Positions 35,415-44,700 of a stretch of DNA of 63,699 nt are shown piece by piece. The notes beneath the pieces were generated by a model. It ran no database searches. It was not told where the DNA came from and saw nothing but the letters and a program-made list of their open reading frames with translations. Source of the DNA: RGDT01 sp964630925 (lineage in GTDB: Bacteria > Planctomycetota > Planctomycetia > Gemmatales > Gemmataceae); NCBI GenBank assembly GCA_964630925.1, contig CAZVZK010000050.1, positions 1 through 63,699 of the forward strand. The letters run 5' to 3'. Position 1 is the stretch's first letter; each line of letters opens with the position of its first letter. The position numbers were made by a program, and so were the translations under genes.

Positions 35415-35861
35415 ATGCGGAACTTCGTGCTGCCCTGTCTCGCTGTTCTGCTGTCGGCGTGCCCGTCGCCGGCGGAGGAGAAGAAGACGGACCAGGAGCT
35501 GATCCAGGGCGACTGGGCGGTCGTCAAGGCGGAGCAGGAGGGGAAGGACCCCGTGGAATTCGAGAAGGGCCTCGCCCCGTTCGTGACCTACAAGGGCAAC
35601 AAGTACACCTTCAAGGGCGTGGGCCTGATGACGGAGGCCGGCGAGTTCAAGCTCGACCCGAAGGCGAAGATCCCGACCCTGGACTACACGATCACCGACG
35701 GCGACCACAAGGGGAAGAAGCAGCTCGGCATCTACAAGCTCGAAGGCGACACCCTCACCATCTGCCTCGCCCAGGAGGGCGCCGACAAGCGCCCCGCCTC
35801 CTTCAAGACAAGCGCCAAGGCCGCCGAGTACGTGATGTTCGTCCTGAAGCGCAAGAAGTAG
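35415..35861 (+). CDS. TIGR03067-type small lipoprotein
   Basis: 148 residues from ATG 35415, with CTGGAGG as ribosome site. MRNFVLPCLAVLLSAC is a lipoprotein signal (Cys16). The mature part matches the planctomycete TIGR03067 pattern: DQELIQGDWAVVKAEQEG, VTYKGNKYTFKG, KLDPKAKIPTLDYTITDG, GIYKLEGDTLTICLAQEG..RP..F. These lipocalin-like domains occur in many paralogues per genome in this group; function unknown. It precedes a membrane-protein gene by 10 bases on the same strand. Confidence 0.85.
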   Translation: MRNFVLPCLAVLLSACPSPAEEKKTDQELIQGDWAVVKAEQEGKDPVEFEKGLAPFVTYKGNKYTFKGVGLMTEAGEFKLDPKAKIPTLDYTITDGDHKGKKQLGIYKLEGDTLTICLAQEGADKRPASFKTSAKAAEYVMFVLKRKK

Positions 35862-35871
35862 GAATTGCCCC

Positions 35872-36504
35872 GTGACCACGCCGGATGAACGGATCGCTGG
35901 CCGCGGCCGCTGGATATGGATGGGCGGCCTGATCGGGGCGCTGGCCACCGGCCTACCGTATCTGGTGTACATCCTCTGTGTGTTGATCCACACGACGCCC
36001 CAGGCCACCGGCGGCGGCCCCCTGGTGGATGTCATTCTGTGGATCTACACGTTCGTCGTCGGTACGGTCTCCGCCTCACTCCCCGGTATCGCGGCCGGGG
36101 TGCTGGTGGCCCGATGGCTCACGACCTTCCCCGGCCACCGCCGCGTTCTCCATCGCTACCTCCTGTGCGGGGCGCTCATCGGGGCGCTGGTGTGGGCCTT
36201 GGAGCTCACCGGGCCCTTACTGTACAAGTCGATACTGCAACAGGTGGCGGAATTGTTGGGACTCATGGTGATCGGCGGGGCGACAGGGGCGTTTTGCGGT
36301 GTGGAGATGGCGACGCGGGCAGAGGACCAGCTCCGCGAGAGCCTGGATGGGTCGCGGCGGGAGCTGGAGGCGGCGATAGAGGGCAAGTTCGGCCCGCTGG
36401 ACGAGGGCCGGCGGGCGGCGATCCGGGGCTGGGACGGAGACCGGCTCGCGGAGGCGCGGCGGCGGCTCGACGACGCGAGGGACGTGGACGACCTGGGCGT
36501 TTGA
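35872..36504 (+). CDS. membrane protein of unknown function, GTG start
   Basis: 210 residues from GTG 35872. Four hydrophobic segments: about 17-40, 52-80, 97-115 and 120-142, followed by a charged helical tail (residues 145-210, EDQLRESLDGSRRELEAAIEGK). No catalytic motif. The start lies 10 bases after the stop of the lipoprotein gene, so the two are probably one operon. No family recognised. Confidence 0.65.
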   Translation: MTTPDERIAGRGRWIWMGGLIGALATGLPYLVYILCVLIHTTPQATGGGPLVDVILWIYTFVVGTVSASLPGIAAGVLVARWLTTFPGHRRVLHRYLLCGALIGALVWALELTGPLLYKSILQQVAELLGLMVIGGATGAFCGVEMATRAEDQLRESLDGSRRELEAAIEGKFGPLDEGRRAAIRGWDGDRLAEARRRLDDARDVDDLGV

Positions 36505-36588
36505 GACGCCAGGCCGACGTGCGTTGGTGATCCTCTGCGGCCGGGCACGGCTTTCTACAATGGCCCCGACGCCCGTGGAGCCGCACAC

Positions 36589-37236
36589 ATGACGAAGTTC
36601 TTCGCCGGCTGGGAGGCCCTCTCCAGCGCCCTCCTCGCCGACGTGCTCGACGGCCTCGGGCGACGCCACTCGGCGCTGCCGCCGTGTGTGCGCCCCCTGA
36701 AGCCGACGCACAAGATCTGCGGGCCGGCGGCCACGCTGGCGTGCATGCCCGTCGCCGCCGACCCGGCCCGGCCCTACGAGAAGGAGATGGAGTGCATCGA
36801 CGGCCTGCGGCCCGGCGAGCTGCTCGTCGTCGGCACCGGCGGCGACGTGTCGTGCGCGCTGTGGGGCGAATTGCTGTCCACGTCGGCGCGGGCACGCGGG
36901 GCGGCGGGTGTGGTCATGGACGGGCTGACGCGCGACGCCGCCCGCATCCTGGAGATGGACTTCCCCGTCTGGGCGGCGGGGTTCAGCCCCCTCGACTCGC
37001 GGGGCCGGCTCGACGGGGTGGCGCACGGCGTCCCGGTGCGCATCGGCGATTGCGTGGTGCGGCCGGGTGACTGGGTGTTCGCCGACATCGACGGCGTCGT
37101 GTGCGTGCCGGCGGATCTGGCCGACGAGGCGTTCCGGCGGGCGTTCGACAAGAACAGGGGCGAGAACACGGTGCGCGACGAGCTGGAGAAGGGGCGTCCG
37201 CTGCGCGAGGTGTTCGCGGAGTACGGGATCCTGTGA
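36589..37236 (+). CDS. RraA-like / HMG aldolase family protein
   Basis: 215 residues. Signatures of the RraA-like fold shared by 4-hydroxy-4-methyl-2-oxoglutarate aldolases and dimethylmenaquinone methyltransferase-annotated proteins: SALLADVLDGLG, CGPAATLACMP, LVVGTGGDVSCALWGELLSTSARARGAAGVVMDGLTRD (active-site RD-type element in DGLTRDAARI), and VRPGDWVFADIDGVVCVP, where the Asp binds the divalent metal. The family cleaves 2-oxo acid aldols or binds RNase E in enterics; this protein is more likely an aldolase or decarboxylase. It is convergent with the ferredoxin gene, with stop codons one base apart. Confidence 0.82.
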   Translation: MTKFFAGWEALSSALLADVLDGLGRRHSALPPCVRPLKPTHKICGPAATLACMPVAADPARPYEKEMECIDGLRPGELLVVGTGGDVSCALWGELLSTSARARGAAGVVMDGLTRDAARILEMDFPVWAAGFSPLDSRGRLDGVAHGVPVRIGDCVVRPGDWVFADIDGVVCVPADLADEAFRRAFDKNRGENTVRDELEKGRPLREVFAEYGIL

Positions 37237-37237
37237 A

Positions 37238-37600
37238 TCACTCCTCCGCCAGCGGGTTGCGGGCGAACACCCACTCCTCGACCGGCTCGCCCCCGACGAG
37301 GTGTTGCTTGACGAGGAGCGGGATGCGTTCGGGCGTGATGCCCTCGTACCACGTCCCCTCGGGGTAGACGACCGCGACGGGGCCGCCGCCGCAGACACGC
37401 AGGCAGCCGACCTTCGTGCGAAAACAGGCGTTCTCGCCGGACGCGAGGCCGGCCTCCTTGTGGGCGGACTTGAGCGCCTCCCACGCCGCGAGGCCGTCGG
37501 CCTCGGTGCAGCACTTGGGGCCGGTGCAGAGGAAGATGTGCCGGTGGTAGCCGCCGATGCCCAGCTTCGCGGCGGCCGCCTGCATCTCGTCGCGCGTCAT
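37238..37600 (-). CDS. thioredoxin-like [2Fe-2S] ferredoxin
   Basis: 120 residues. HIFLCTGPKCC near residues 21-31 and CFRTKVGCLRVCGGGPVAVVYPEG near 59-82 (segments CFRTKVGCLRVC and GPVAVVYPEG) provide the four cluster cysteines of the shethna/thioredoxin-like ferredoxin family; GTWYEGITPERIP is the usual C-terminal part. Acts as a small electron carrier. Its ATG overlaps the TGA of the ceramidase-like gene (ATGA), so both are translated together although a biochemical link is not obvious. Confidence 0.85.
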   Translation of the reverse strand: MTRDEMQAAAAKLGIGGYHRHIFLCTGPKCCTEADGLAAWEALKSAHKEAGLASGENACFRTKVGCLRVCGGGPVAVVYPEGTWYEGITPERIPLLVKQHLVGGEPVEEWVFARNPLAEE

Positions 37601-38937
37601 CGCACCCCCTCCAGCGTCTCCAGCAGCGCCGCGACGGCGACGTCCGCCGACGCCTCGGTGAACGGGAATTGCCCCTTGAACTTCGGCGACTGATACGCCG
37701 CGTAGGTCTTGCGGCGCACGTCGTCGGCGTCCGGCAGGTAGCCGAGCGACTCGTTGGCGTACCCGGCGACGATGAGATCCTTGCCCCACCTCTGCCGCAG
37801 GTCGAGGGAGGTGCTGCTGAAGAACTCGGTGCCGTTGGCGGAGAGGTAGGCGTCGCCGATGCGCAGGGCCTGGACGCGCATCGGCTGGCCCTCGGGGCGC
37901 GAATGCAGGTCGCGGAGGGCCTCGTCGGCCCACTCCTTGCCGAAACGCGCCACGGCCCGCGCCGCCGCCTCGACGCTGCCGTTGTAGCGTGAGGGGAGTT
38001 TGGCCGGCTCGTTGACGATGACGCGGGCGAGGCCGTCCAGCCATCCCGTGGTGTCGCCGGTGGCGAGGCGGTGCTCGGCCTCCTCCAGCACGGGACGGAT
38101 CTCGCACTCGTCCCAGCGCCGCGTCGGGAGCGTCACCGTCTTCTCGACGGCGGCGACGCCGGGGCGTTCGCAGGGGGCGGCCTTGCGCCAGCACTGGAGG
38201 GCGGCCTGGGCGACGGCGACGCCGGGGGTGTGGCACAGGTCGGGGGTGTGGCAGTCGGCGCGGACGTTGATCTCGCCGCAGGCGCCTTGCAGGAACAGGG
38301 CGGTGACGCCGGGCAATTCGCGTTCGAGGAGGTCGGTGACCTGTCCGGGGTAGTCCCGGCTCACGTCGGCGGGCCCGAGGCACATCTGCACGGTGGGGTG
38401 GCCGGCGAAGTTGATGACGGCGGCGATGGGACGTTTCGTGTCGTCCTCGAAGCGCCAGACGGTCAGCCGTGTATCGACGGGGCCATCCTGCCGCGTGCGG
38501 TTGTAGGTCCAGCCGGGCAGGTCGGCAGCGCCGACGAGGAGGCGTCCCGGGCGCATCTGCCGATGGGCGAGGATGGCGGCCGTGGCGGCCTGTTTGGCGG
38601 CCCAGGCGACGTACTCGGGGTGCGGCTCGCCGGCGCCGCGGATGAGGGCGGCGGTGGGCGTGTTGTGCGAGTGTGACGCGGCGACGCAGACGGCCTCGGG
38701 GCGGATGGGGGCGTGACGGGCGATCTCGGCGCGGACGGCGTCGCAGAACGCCGCGTCGGCGTACATCACATCCACGGCGACAACGGCGACGCAATCCCCG
38801 GCGTCCTCGACGACGAGGGCGGTGGCGGCGGTGTGGTCGCGGACGCGCCGCCAGGTGCGTCCGAGGTAGTAGCCCCAGCCGGACAGCTCGACGCCCCAGA
38901 ACGGCGTCAGCCGCGTGCGTGCGGCCCCGATGTTCAT
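37597..38937 (-). CDS. neutral ceramidase-like (alkaline non-lysosomal) domain protein
   Basis: 446 residues. It fits the N-terminal domain of neutral/alkaline ceramidases: ARTRLTPFWGVELSGWGYYLG, ALVVEDAGDCVAVVAVDVMY, CVAASHSHNTPTA (zinc-binding and active region SHsH), NFAGHPTVQ, DYPGQVTDLLE and FLQGACGEINV. Ceramidases split amide-linked fatty acid from ceramide; bacterial members of this shortened type are often annotated only as ceramidase-like and their substrates are unknown. No signal peptide visible, unlike secreted ceramidases, and it is shorter (about 450 instead of 650). Coupled to the downstream ferredoxin gene by an ATGA overlap. Confidence 0.8.
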   Translation of the reverse strand: MNIGAARTRLTPFWGVELSGWGYYLGRTWRRVRDHTAATALVVEDAGDCVAVVAVDVMYADAAFCDAVRAEIARHAPIRPEAVCVAASHSHNTPTAALIRGAGEPHPEYVAWAAKQAATAAILAHRQMRPGRLLVGAADLPGWTYNRTRQDGPVDTRLTVWRFEDDTKRPIAAVINFAGHPTVQMCLGPADVSRDYPGQVTDLLERELPGVTALFLQGACGEINVRADCHTPDLCHTPGVAVAQAALQCWRKAAPCERPGVAAVEKTVTLPTRRWDECEIRPVLEEAEHRLATGDTTGWLDGLARVIVNEPAKLPSRYNGSVEAAARAVARFGKEWADEALRDLHSRPEGQPMRVQALRIGDAYLSANGTEFFSSTSLDLRQRWGKDLIVAGYANESLGYLPDADDVRRKTYAAYQSPKFKGQFPFTEASADVAVAALLETLEGVR

Positions 38938-38982
38938 GTCACGCCCTCCACCTCTCCTGATGGTGGTAGGGAGCGGGCCGGC

Positions 38983-39837
38983 TCACGTCCAAGGGCCTGC
39001 GTCAGGCCGACGGCGCCGGCCACGGAGGATGGCGTCGCGCCTCCGGGAGATCCTCGTCTCCAGCTCGTCGGCGTCGGCGGGCGCGTCGGGCCGCGTCAGG
39101 ACCTCGCGCCTCGCGGCCGATGCGGCGCTGACGCGCTCGCGGTATCCGTGGAAGATCTGAACCTCGCCGTCGGCGTAGTGGGCGGCACCGGGGCCGTCGG
39201 CCAGATAGTGGTAGTCCATGCCTTGGTTCTTGCCCGGCCCTGTCCGCATCCGCGCCACGATGGCAGCCTGATCTCGCAGCACGAGCGGTGGGGCGGAGTA
39301 GCAGAGAAGGCCGCCGACCTTGCCCATCCGCTCGGCACTCCGGACGGCCTCGAAGCCCGGCCTCCAAAGGAGCGAAGATGCCGCAAGAAGCTCCGTCTTC
39401 TCGTCGGCCTCACGCGCGGCCAGCTCCAAATCTAGGCCGAAGGTGTGCCAGCGGATCGTTTGCGTCGGCCCGAGCCGCCCCAGGCGTGCCTTCAACTGCC
39501 GGAACGCATCGGCCGACACGGGCGTGAGGCCAGCCGGAACGAGGACGACGGGATCGGAGCGGGCGCCGTCGAACGGCGTCGGGGCGAGGTGCGGCCCGTG
39601 CAGCAGGGCCAGGGTGCCGGGCTGCTTCTGATAGGCCAGCCCCCACAAAAGGCGGGCCAGCAGCCGGGCGCCGGCGGTGTCGCTGACGATGTGCCAGGTG
39701 TCGTGGAAGTAGTTGGTACTGAATCGGGCGTGCGAGCAGGGGCGGAGGGTGACGACGCGGTAGGTGCGGCCGGCGAGAGGCAGGAGGCGCAGATGCACCT
39801 TCATGCGTGCGGCTTCGGGCAGGTCGCTTGGCGGCAT
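38983..39837 (-). CDS. hypothetical protein
   Basis: 284 residues if started at ATG 39835-39837 (MPPSDLPEAARMKV); MKVHLRLLPL eleven codons later is an alternative, and the open frame runs 53 residues further upstream. The interior has regular hydrophobic spacing (VHLRLLPLAGRTYRVVTLRP, WHIVSDTAGARLLARLLWGLA, PVVLVPAGLTPVSADAFRQL) and a basic C-terminus ISRRRDAILRGRRRR. No motif I recognise. It lies between the ceramidase-like gene and a membrane-protein gene, all on the minus strand, with wide gaps, so it may be its own unit. Confidence 0.55.
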   Translation of the reverse strand: MPPSDLPEAARMKVHLRLLPLAGRTYRVVTLRPCSHARFSTNYFHDTWHIVSDTAGARLLARLLWGLAYQKQPGTLALLHGPHLAPTPFDGARSDPVVLVPAGLTPVSADAFRQLKARLGRLGPTQTIRWHTFGLDLELAAREADEKTELLAASSLLWRPGFEAVRSAERMGKVGGLLCYSAPPLVLRDQAAIVARMRTGPGKNQGMDYHYLADGPGAAHYADGEVQIFHGYRERVSAASAARREVLTRPDAPADADELETRISRRRDAILRGRRRRPDAGPWT

Positions 39838-40007
39838 GCGTCTGGCTCTCGCGGTGGGCGGCGCGGGCGCTCCGCCGCCCGCACCCACACGAACGGCGGC
39901 GGCACGGGGCTGTGACAGGCCATTCAGACGGATTCCCCCAGCGCCGGCCAACACGGCGGATGTGGGCCTCTGGGGCACGCTGGCCGCTGGGATCATCGGG
40001 GCGGCGA

Positions 40008-41765
40008 TCAGTCGCGCGTGCCGCGCCGATAGGGGTCGTCACGGGTCGTGAGGCCGGCGTTGCCGTCGGGGGGCGCGGCGTCGGGCAGGGCGGGGCCGAA
40101 GTGGAGCGATGAATCGGGGCCCGCGGTGGTCTGGCCTGGCCCGGCCCGCGCCCGCTCCGCGATCAGCCGGGACACCTCGTCGAACGCCCCGGACGGGAGG
40201 AGCCCTCGCCTGATGTCGAACTCCCGCCCGGCGTGAGTGAAACGGAGACGGATCGGCGTGCCGTCCTTGATGTCCAGGCGGCAGCCGCCCATCTCCGCGT
40301 AGGGGACGAACCTCTCGACGGGCGTCCAGAGCCAGCCGGACGTGGAGCAATAGAGCCCGTCCCTGGCGAGGGCGATGCGGCGGCGGAGGAAGCAATCGAC
40401 CCAGACCCACCTGCCGACGAGGAGCGTGGCCAGCCCGAACAGGCCGGTGACGAGCCAGCGGGCCTTGGTGGCCGCGGGCGGATCCAGGGTGACCATGCCG
40501 TCCCTGCCGCGGATCGGCTCGTTGGACGTTGCGGCCCAGTAGGCGTTGAGTGCGGTGACGGCGACGAGGACGGCGACCATCACGCCGCCGGCGGTGGGGC
40601 TGTCGCCGTAGGGGTATTCCAGCTCCACACCTCGGCCCACCATCTGCCGTCGGCGCATCGCGTCGCCGACACGCGACTCGATCAGGCCGCAGACCTCGGT
40701 GAATCCGTCGTCTGATAGATCGGACTTCCTGATGTGGAAGGTGCCCCTGGAGGTGCAGAGCTGCAGGCAGGCCACCTCGGGGACCTCGCCGTAGATGCTC
40801 ATGCCCCGGGGGTAGGCGAGGCCGGAGACCTCGTTGTAATCGATGAAGACATCGTCCCAGGGGATGGCGTCGCGCGGCAGGGTGATGCCCTCGGGCGAGA
40901 GGACGATCCGGGGCGCGGGCCTGACGAGGGCGACGTACGCCCCGTAGGCGAGGAGTACGGCGACGGCGGTGATGAAGGCCGCCGCCCCCCAGAAGGCGGC
41001 CTTGGCCATCACCCCGTCGAGGATGGGTTGGCCCGTGCGGGAGTCCACGACCCGGTCCGTCGTGAGGGCGAGGTACACCATCCCCGCCGCGGCCGCGGCC
41101 GCGGGGGCGAACAGGAGGGCCGGCAGGGCCACGCTCCGGGGCTTGCAGGGGTACTCAGTGTTCATCGGCGCCCCTGGGGTGGCCGCGTCGGCCACCCCAG
41201 GCTCACCCCGGAAGCACCAGACGATGTCCGCCGTCTCGATTGTCACGACCCTGCGGCCGTGCAGGATCACCCCGACGCCGTGGTCATCGGACCAGGTCGC
41301 GTCGAGATGGAGCCCCAGGTAGCCCACGCCGTCCCTGGACCGGCCCTGGAGATGCACCGAGGCCAGCCGCATCGTCTCGCCGATCCCCTCCTCCGTGTCG
41401 ATCCGCCGCACGAGGGCCTCGTCGCCGATCTGCCGGGAGAAGTCGGAGCGGCAATACCTCCGGAAGGAGGCGAGGGCCGCCGCGAGGACGGTGCGGCGAA
41501 CCTCCTCCTCGTGGGTGACGAGGATCACCAGGGCGCGTTCGTCGGCGCCGTTGAGCGTCGGGGCGGGAGAGCCCGGCGAAGAGGCCGGCACCCCCTCCGG
41601 CCAGCGCAGGGGCGTCCAGCCCTCGCGCTCCACCATGCCACGGCGGTCCGGCTGCTCGCCCCAGGGCGACCACCGGCCGCGGCAGCGGGCGAAGGCGGGG
41701 AGCAACAGGCTCGCCTCCCACCCGGCGGGGCTCGGCATGAAGACGGTCAGCCGCCCGGAGAGCAT
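40008..41765 (-). CDS. DUF6985-like domain fused to a membrane protein with two PH-like modules
   Basis: 585 residues. Residues 75-190 resemble the DUF6985 type (VGYLGLHLDATWSDDHGVGVILHGRRVVTIETADIVW). From Met201 (MNTEYPCKPRSVALPALLF) a separate-looking membrane protein begins: helices at about 213-232, 253-275, a PH-like module (RIVLSPEGITLPRDAIPWDDVF), helices near 400-420 and 440-460, then a second similar module (RIALARDGLYCSTSGWLWTPVERFVPY). The linker at residues 188-200 is encoded by a palindrome that looks intergenic. Either this is a genuine fusion, or two genes are read as one because the stop was lost or because translation restarts at Met201 (41163-41165). The Gly/Asp-rich tail is disordered. 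Confidence 0.6.
   Translation of the reverse strand: MLSGRLTVFMPSPAGWEASLLLPAFARCRGRWSPWGEQPDRRGMVEREGWTPLRWPEGVPASSPGSPAPTLNGADERALVILVTHEEEVRRTVLAAALASFRRYCRSDFSRQIGDEALVRRIDTEEGIGETMRLASVHLQGRSRDGVGYLGLHLDATWSDDHGVGVILHGRRVVTIETADIVWCFRGEPGVADAATPGAPMNTEYPCKPRSVALPALLFAPAAAAAAGMVYLALTTDRVVDSRTGQPILDGVMAKAAFWGAAAFITAVAVLLAYGAYVALVRPAPRIVLSPEGITLPRDAIPWDDVFIDYNEVSGLAYPRGMSIYGEVPEVACLQLCTSRGTFHIRKSDLSDDGFTEVCGLIESRVGDAMRRRQMVGRGVELEYPYGDSPTAGGVMVAVLVAVTALNAYWAATSNEPIRGRDGMVTLDPPAATKARWLVTGLFGLATLLVGRWVWVDCFLRRRIALARDGLYCSTSGWLWTPVERFVPYAEMGGCRLDIKDGTPIRLRFTHAGREFDIRRGLLPSGAFDEVSRLIAERARAGPGQTTAGPDSSLHFGPALPDAAPPDGNAGLTTRDDPYRRGTRD
41173..41201. repeat. palindrome inside the fusion gene
   Basis: Perfect 12-bp inverted repeat CCTGGGGTGGCC, five-base loop, GGCCACCCCAGG. 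It is the type of hairpin normally found between genes but here is in frame and codes for the linker between two unrelated domains, just ahead of the possible restart codon. Confidence 0.7.
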
Positions 41766-41789
41766 CGATCGGCCTCCCGGAGGGGGCGT

Positions 41790-44700
41790 TCACGCCTTCG
41801 CCGATGCCAGGCGGATACGGCGCCAGACCTCGGCGAAGACCAGCACCGACGCCGTGCTGGCGACGATCACCAGCCAGTCCACCACGCCCAGCGGGGCCAC
41901 CTTGAAGATGTCCGCCAGCCACGGGATGCTCGTCAGCGCGATCTGGCCCACGGCGATGGCGCCCACGATCATCAGGAACGTCGGGTTCTCGCCGATCCGC
42001 GCGAACGCCCCCTCCCTCGGCGTCAGCGAGCGGCTATTGAACTGGTTCCACACCTGGAAGAACACGTACACCGCGAAGAAGATGCTCACCTGACGCACCG
42101 TCAGCGGCGCGAACTCAGGCGAGACCGGGCTCGTCACGGGCGGTTGCCCTTCGACGACGGGCGGGTGGGCGAACCAGGGCGCCCAGGTGGCGCCAAAGAA
42201 TTCCCCCCGCATCCCGATCAACAGCACGAGCATCACCACGACGAAGAATGCCGCCGTCCCGAGGATCGTCTGCATCATCTGCGGCGTGACGATGCTCTCG
42301 TCGCGCTTCTTCGGCGGCAGCTCCATCACGCCCTCGCGGGGCGGCTCGCTGCACAGGGCGATGCTGGCGAACGTGTCCATGATCACGTTGATCCACAGGA
42401 GCTGCAGCACGGTGAAGGGCGGCCTGATGTTCAGGAACGGCCCGAGGAAGGCGATGGTCAGGGCCGATACGTTGATGGTGAGCTGGAACTGGATGAATCG
42501 CTGGATGTTCTCGTAGAGCGAGCGGCCCCACTTGACGGCGCTGACGATGGTGCTGAAGGCGTCGTCGAGGAGGACGATCTTGCTGGCCTCCTTGGCGACC
42601 TCGGTGCCGGCGATGCCCATCGCCAGGCCCACGTCGGCCTTCTTCAGCGACGGGGCGTCGTTGGTGCCGTCGCCGGTCATGGCGACGACCTCCTCGCGGC
42701 CCTGGAGCAGCTCGACCATCTTGTACTTGTCCAGCGGACGCGCCCGCGCCAGCACGCGCAGATTCGCCAGGCCGGTGACGGCGGCGGCGCGCTCGGGGCC
42801 CTCGGGCAGCGCCTTCATGCGCTCGAATTCGGCGTTGAAGCGCGTGCTCGTCAGGACGACGGCGCCCGGCGTGTCGATGGGGGCGTCGAGCGAATCGACC
42901 AGCCCGATGCCGTGGGCGATGGCGCGGGCGGTCTCGACGTTGTCGCCGGTGATCATTTTCACCTCGATGCCGGCGGCGCGGCAGCGGGCGACGGCGTCCT
43001 TCACGTCGTCACGCAGGGGGTCGCGGATGGCCACCATGCCGGTGAACACGAGGCCGCTCTCGATCTCGTCGCGCAGGTCGTGCAGGGCCTCCTCCGTCTC
43101 CGGGGTGCCGGGGGGCAGCTCCTTGTGGGCGAAGGCCAGGGTGCGCATCGCCTGCCGCGCCGAGTCACGCTGGTACGCGAACGCCGCCTCGCGGGCCGCG
43201 GCGTCCCAGGGCCGGACGGTGCCGTCGGAGGCGAGGTAGTGCGTCGTCCGCTCGATGACGACCTCGGGGGCGCCCTTCATCAGCGCGACCAGTTTGCCGT
43301 CGCGCTTGACGACCGTGGACATCCTCTTGCGGTCGCCGGAGAAGTGGACCTGGTAGAGCGGCTCGTGGCCGGCGCGGAGCTTGATGTGATCGACGTTGCC
43401 CTCGCGGAGGTACTGCAGGAGGGCGCCCTCGGTCGAGTTGCCGACCGTCTGCACCTTGCCCTGCTTCTCCTCCAGGTTGGCCGTGCTGTTCAGCGCCGAG
43501 TTGAGGGCGATCCACCCCAGGGCGTCGCCGCCCAGCGCGGGGACGCGCCACGCCTCGCCGCCGCGGTCGGCCCCCTGGCCTCCGGCGAAGACGCGGACCA
43601 CCTGCATCTTGTTCTGGGTGAGCGTGCCGGTCTTGTCGGAGCAGATGACGGTGGCCGAGCCGATGGTCTCGCACGCCACCAGCTGCCTCACGAGGGAATT
43701 GGCGCGGGTCATCTTCTGCATGGCCATCGCGAGGGAGACGGTGACGCTCATCGGCAGGCCCTCGGGGACAGCCACGACGATGATGATGACCATGTAGACG
43801 AAGTAGTTGAGGAGGTTGCCGAAGACGAACACGGCCTGGTCCGTCGTCGCCGGGATGTACACCTCACGCGGCGTGGCGAAGAACGTGCCGCGGACAAGGA
43901 GGGCGAGGAAGATGAGGGCGGCGGCGGCGTAGCCGACGTTGCTGATGAGGCCGGCCAGGTCTTCGAGCTTCTTCTGGAGGGGCGTCAGCGCCTTGCTGAT
44001 GGTGAGCTTGTCCTTGACGCGGTCCTCCTCGGTCTTGGGCTTCTCCTCGCCCTCGTCCTCGTCCCCGTCGTCGCCGGTGAGCCTGCGGGCGATCTGGCCG
44101 AGCATGGTGCGGTCGCCGACCTCGGTGACGACGAGGACGCCGGCGCCGTCCACGACCTGGGTGCCGCGGTACAGGCAGCCGGGCTGGTCGGGGCCGTCGG
44201 ACGTGTCGTCGGCGGGGCGGGCGGACTTCTTGACGGCCTCGGACTCGCCCGTCATCAGGGACTGGTCGATCATCAGCTCGACGGCCTTGTGGAGGCGTCC
44301 GTCGGCGGGCACCTCGTCGCCCATCTCCAGGTCCACCACGTCGCCGACGACGACCTCCTCGAGCGGGATCGTGTGGAACTCTCCGTTACGCGTCACCTTG
44401 ACGCGGAGGGCGTCCTTGCGGGCGTTGAGGGCCTCGAACTCCTGGTCGCTCTTGTACTCGCTGGCGAACGCCACCCCGGTGGCCAGGATGACGGCGATCA
44501 TGACCGCCAGGCCCTCGATGGACCACAGGCCGGCGATGAGGCCGCCGGCGAAGAAGACGAGGATCGCGGTGCCGAACATGAGCGACGGCACCCACTGGGC
44601 GCGTTTCGTCGCGAACAGGGCGACGATGCCGGCGACGAAGAGGCCGAGCAGGGCGCCGGCGAGGTCGGGGCGGCCGGCCTTGGGGTGGGGCGGCTCCGGG

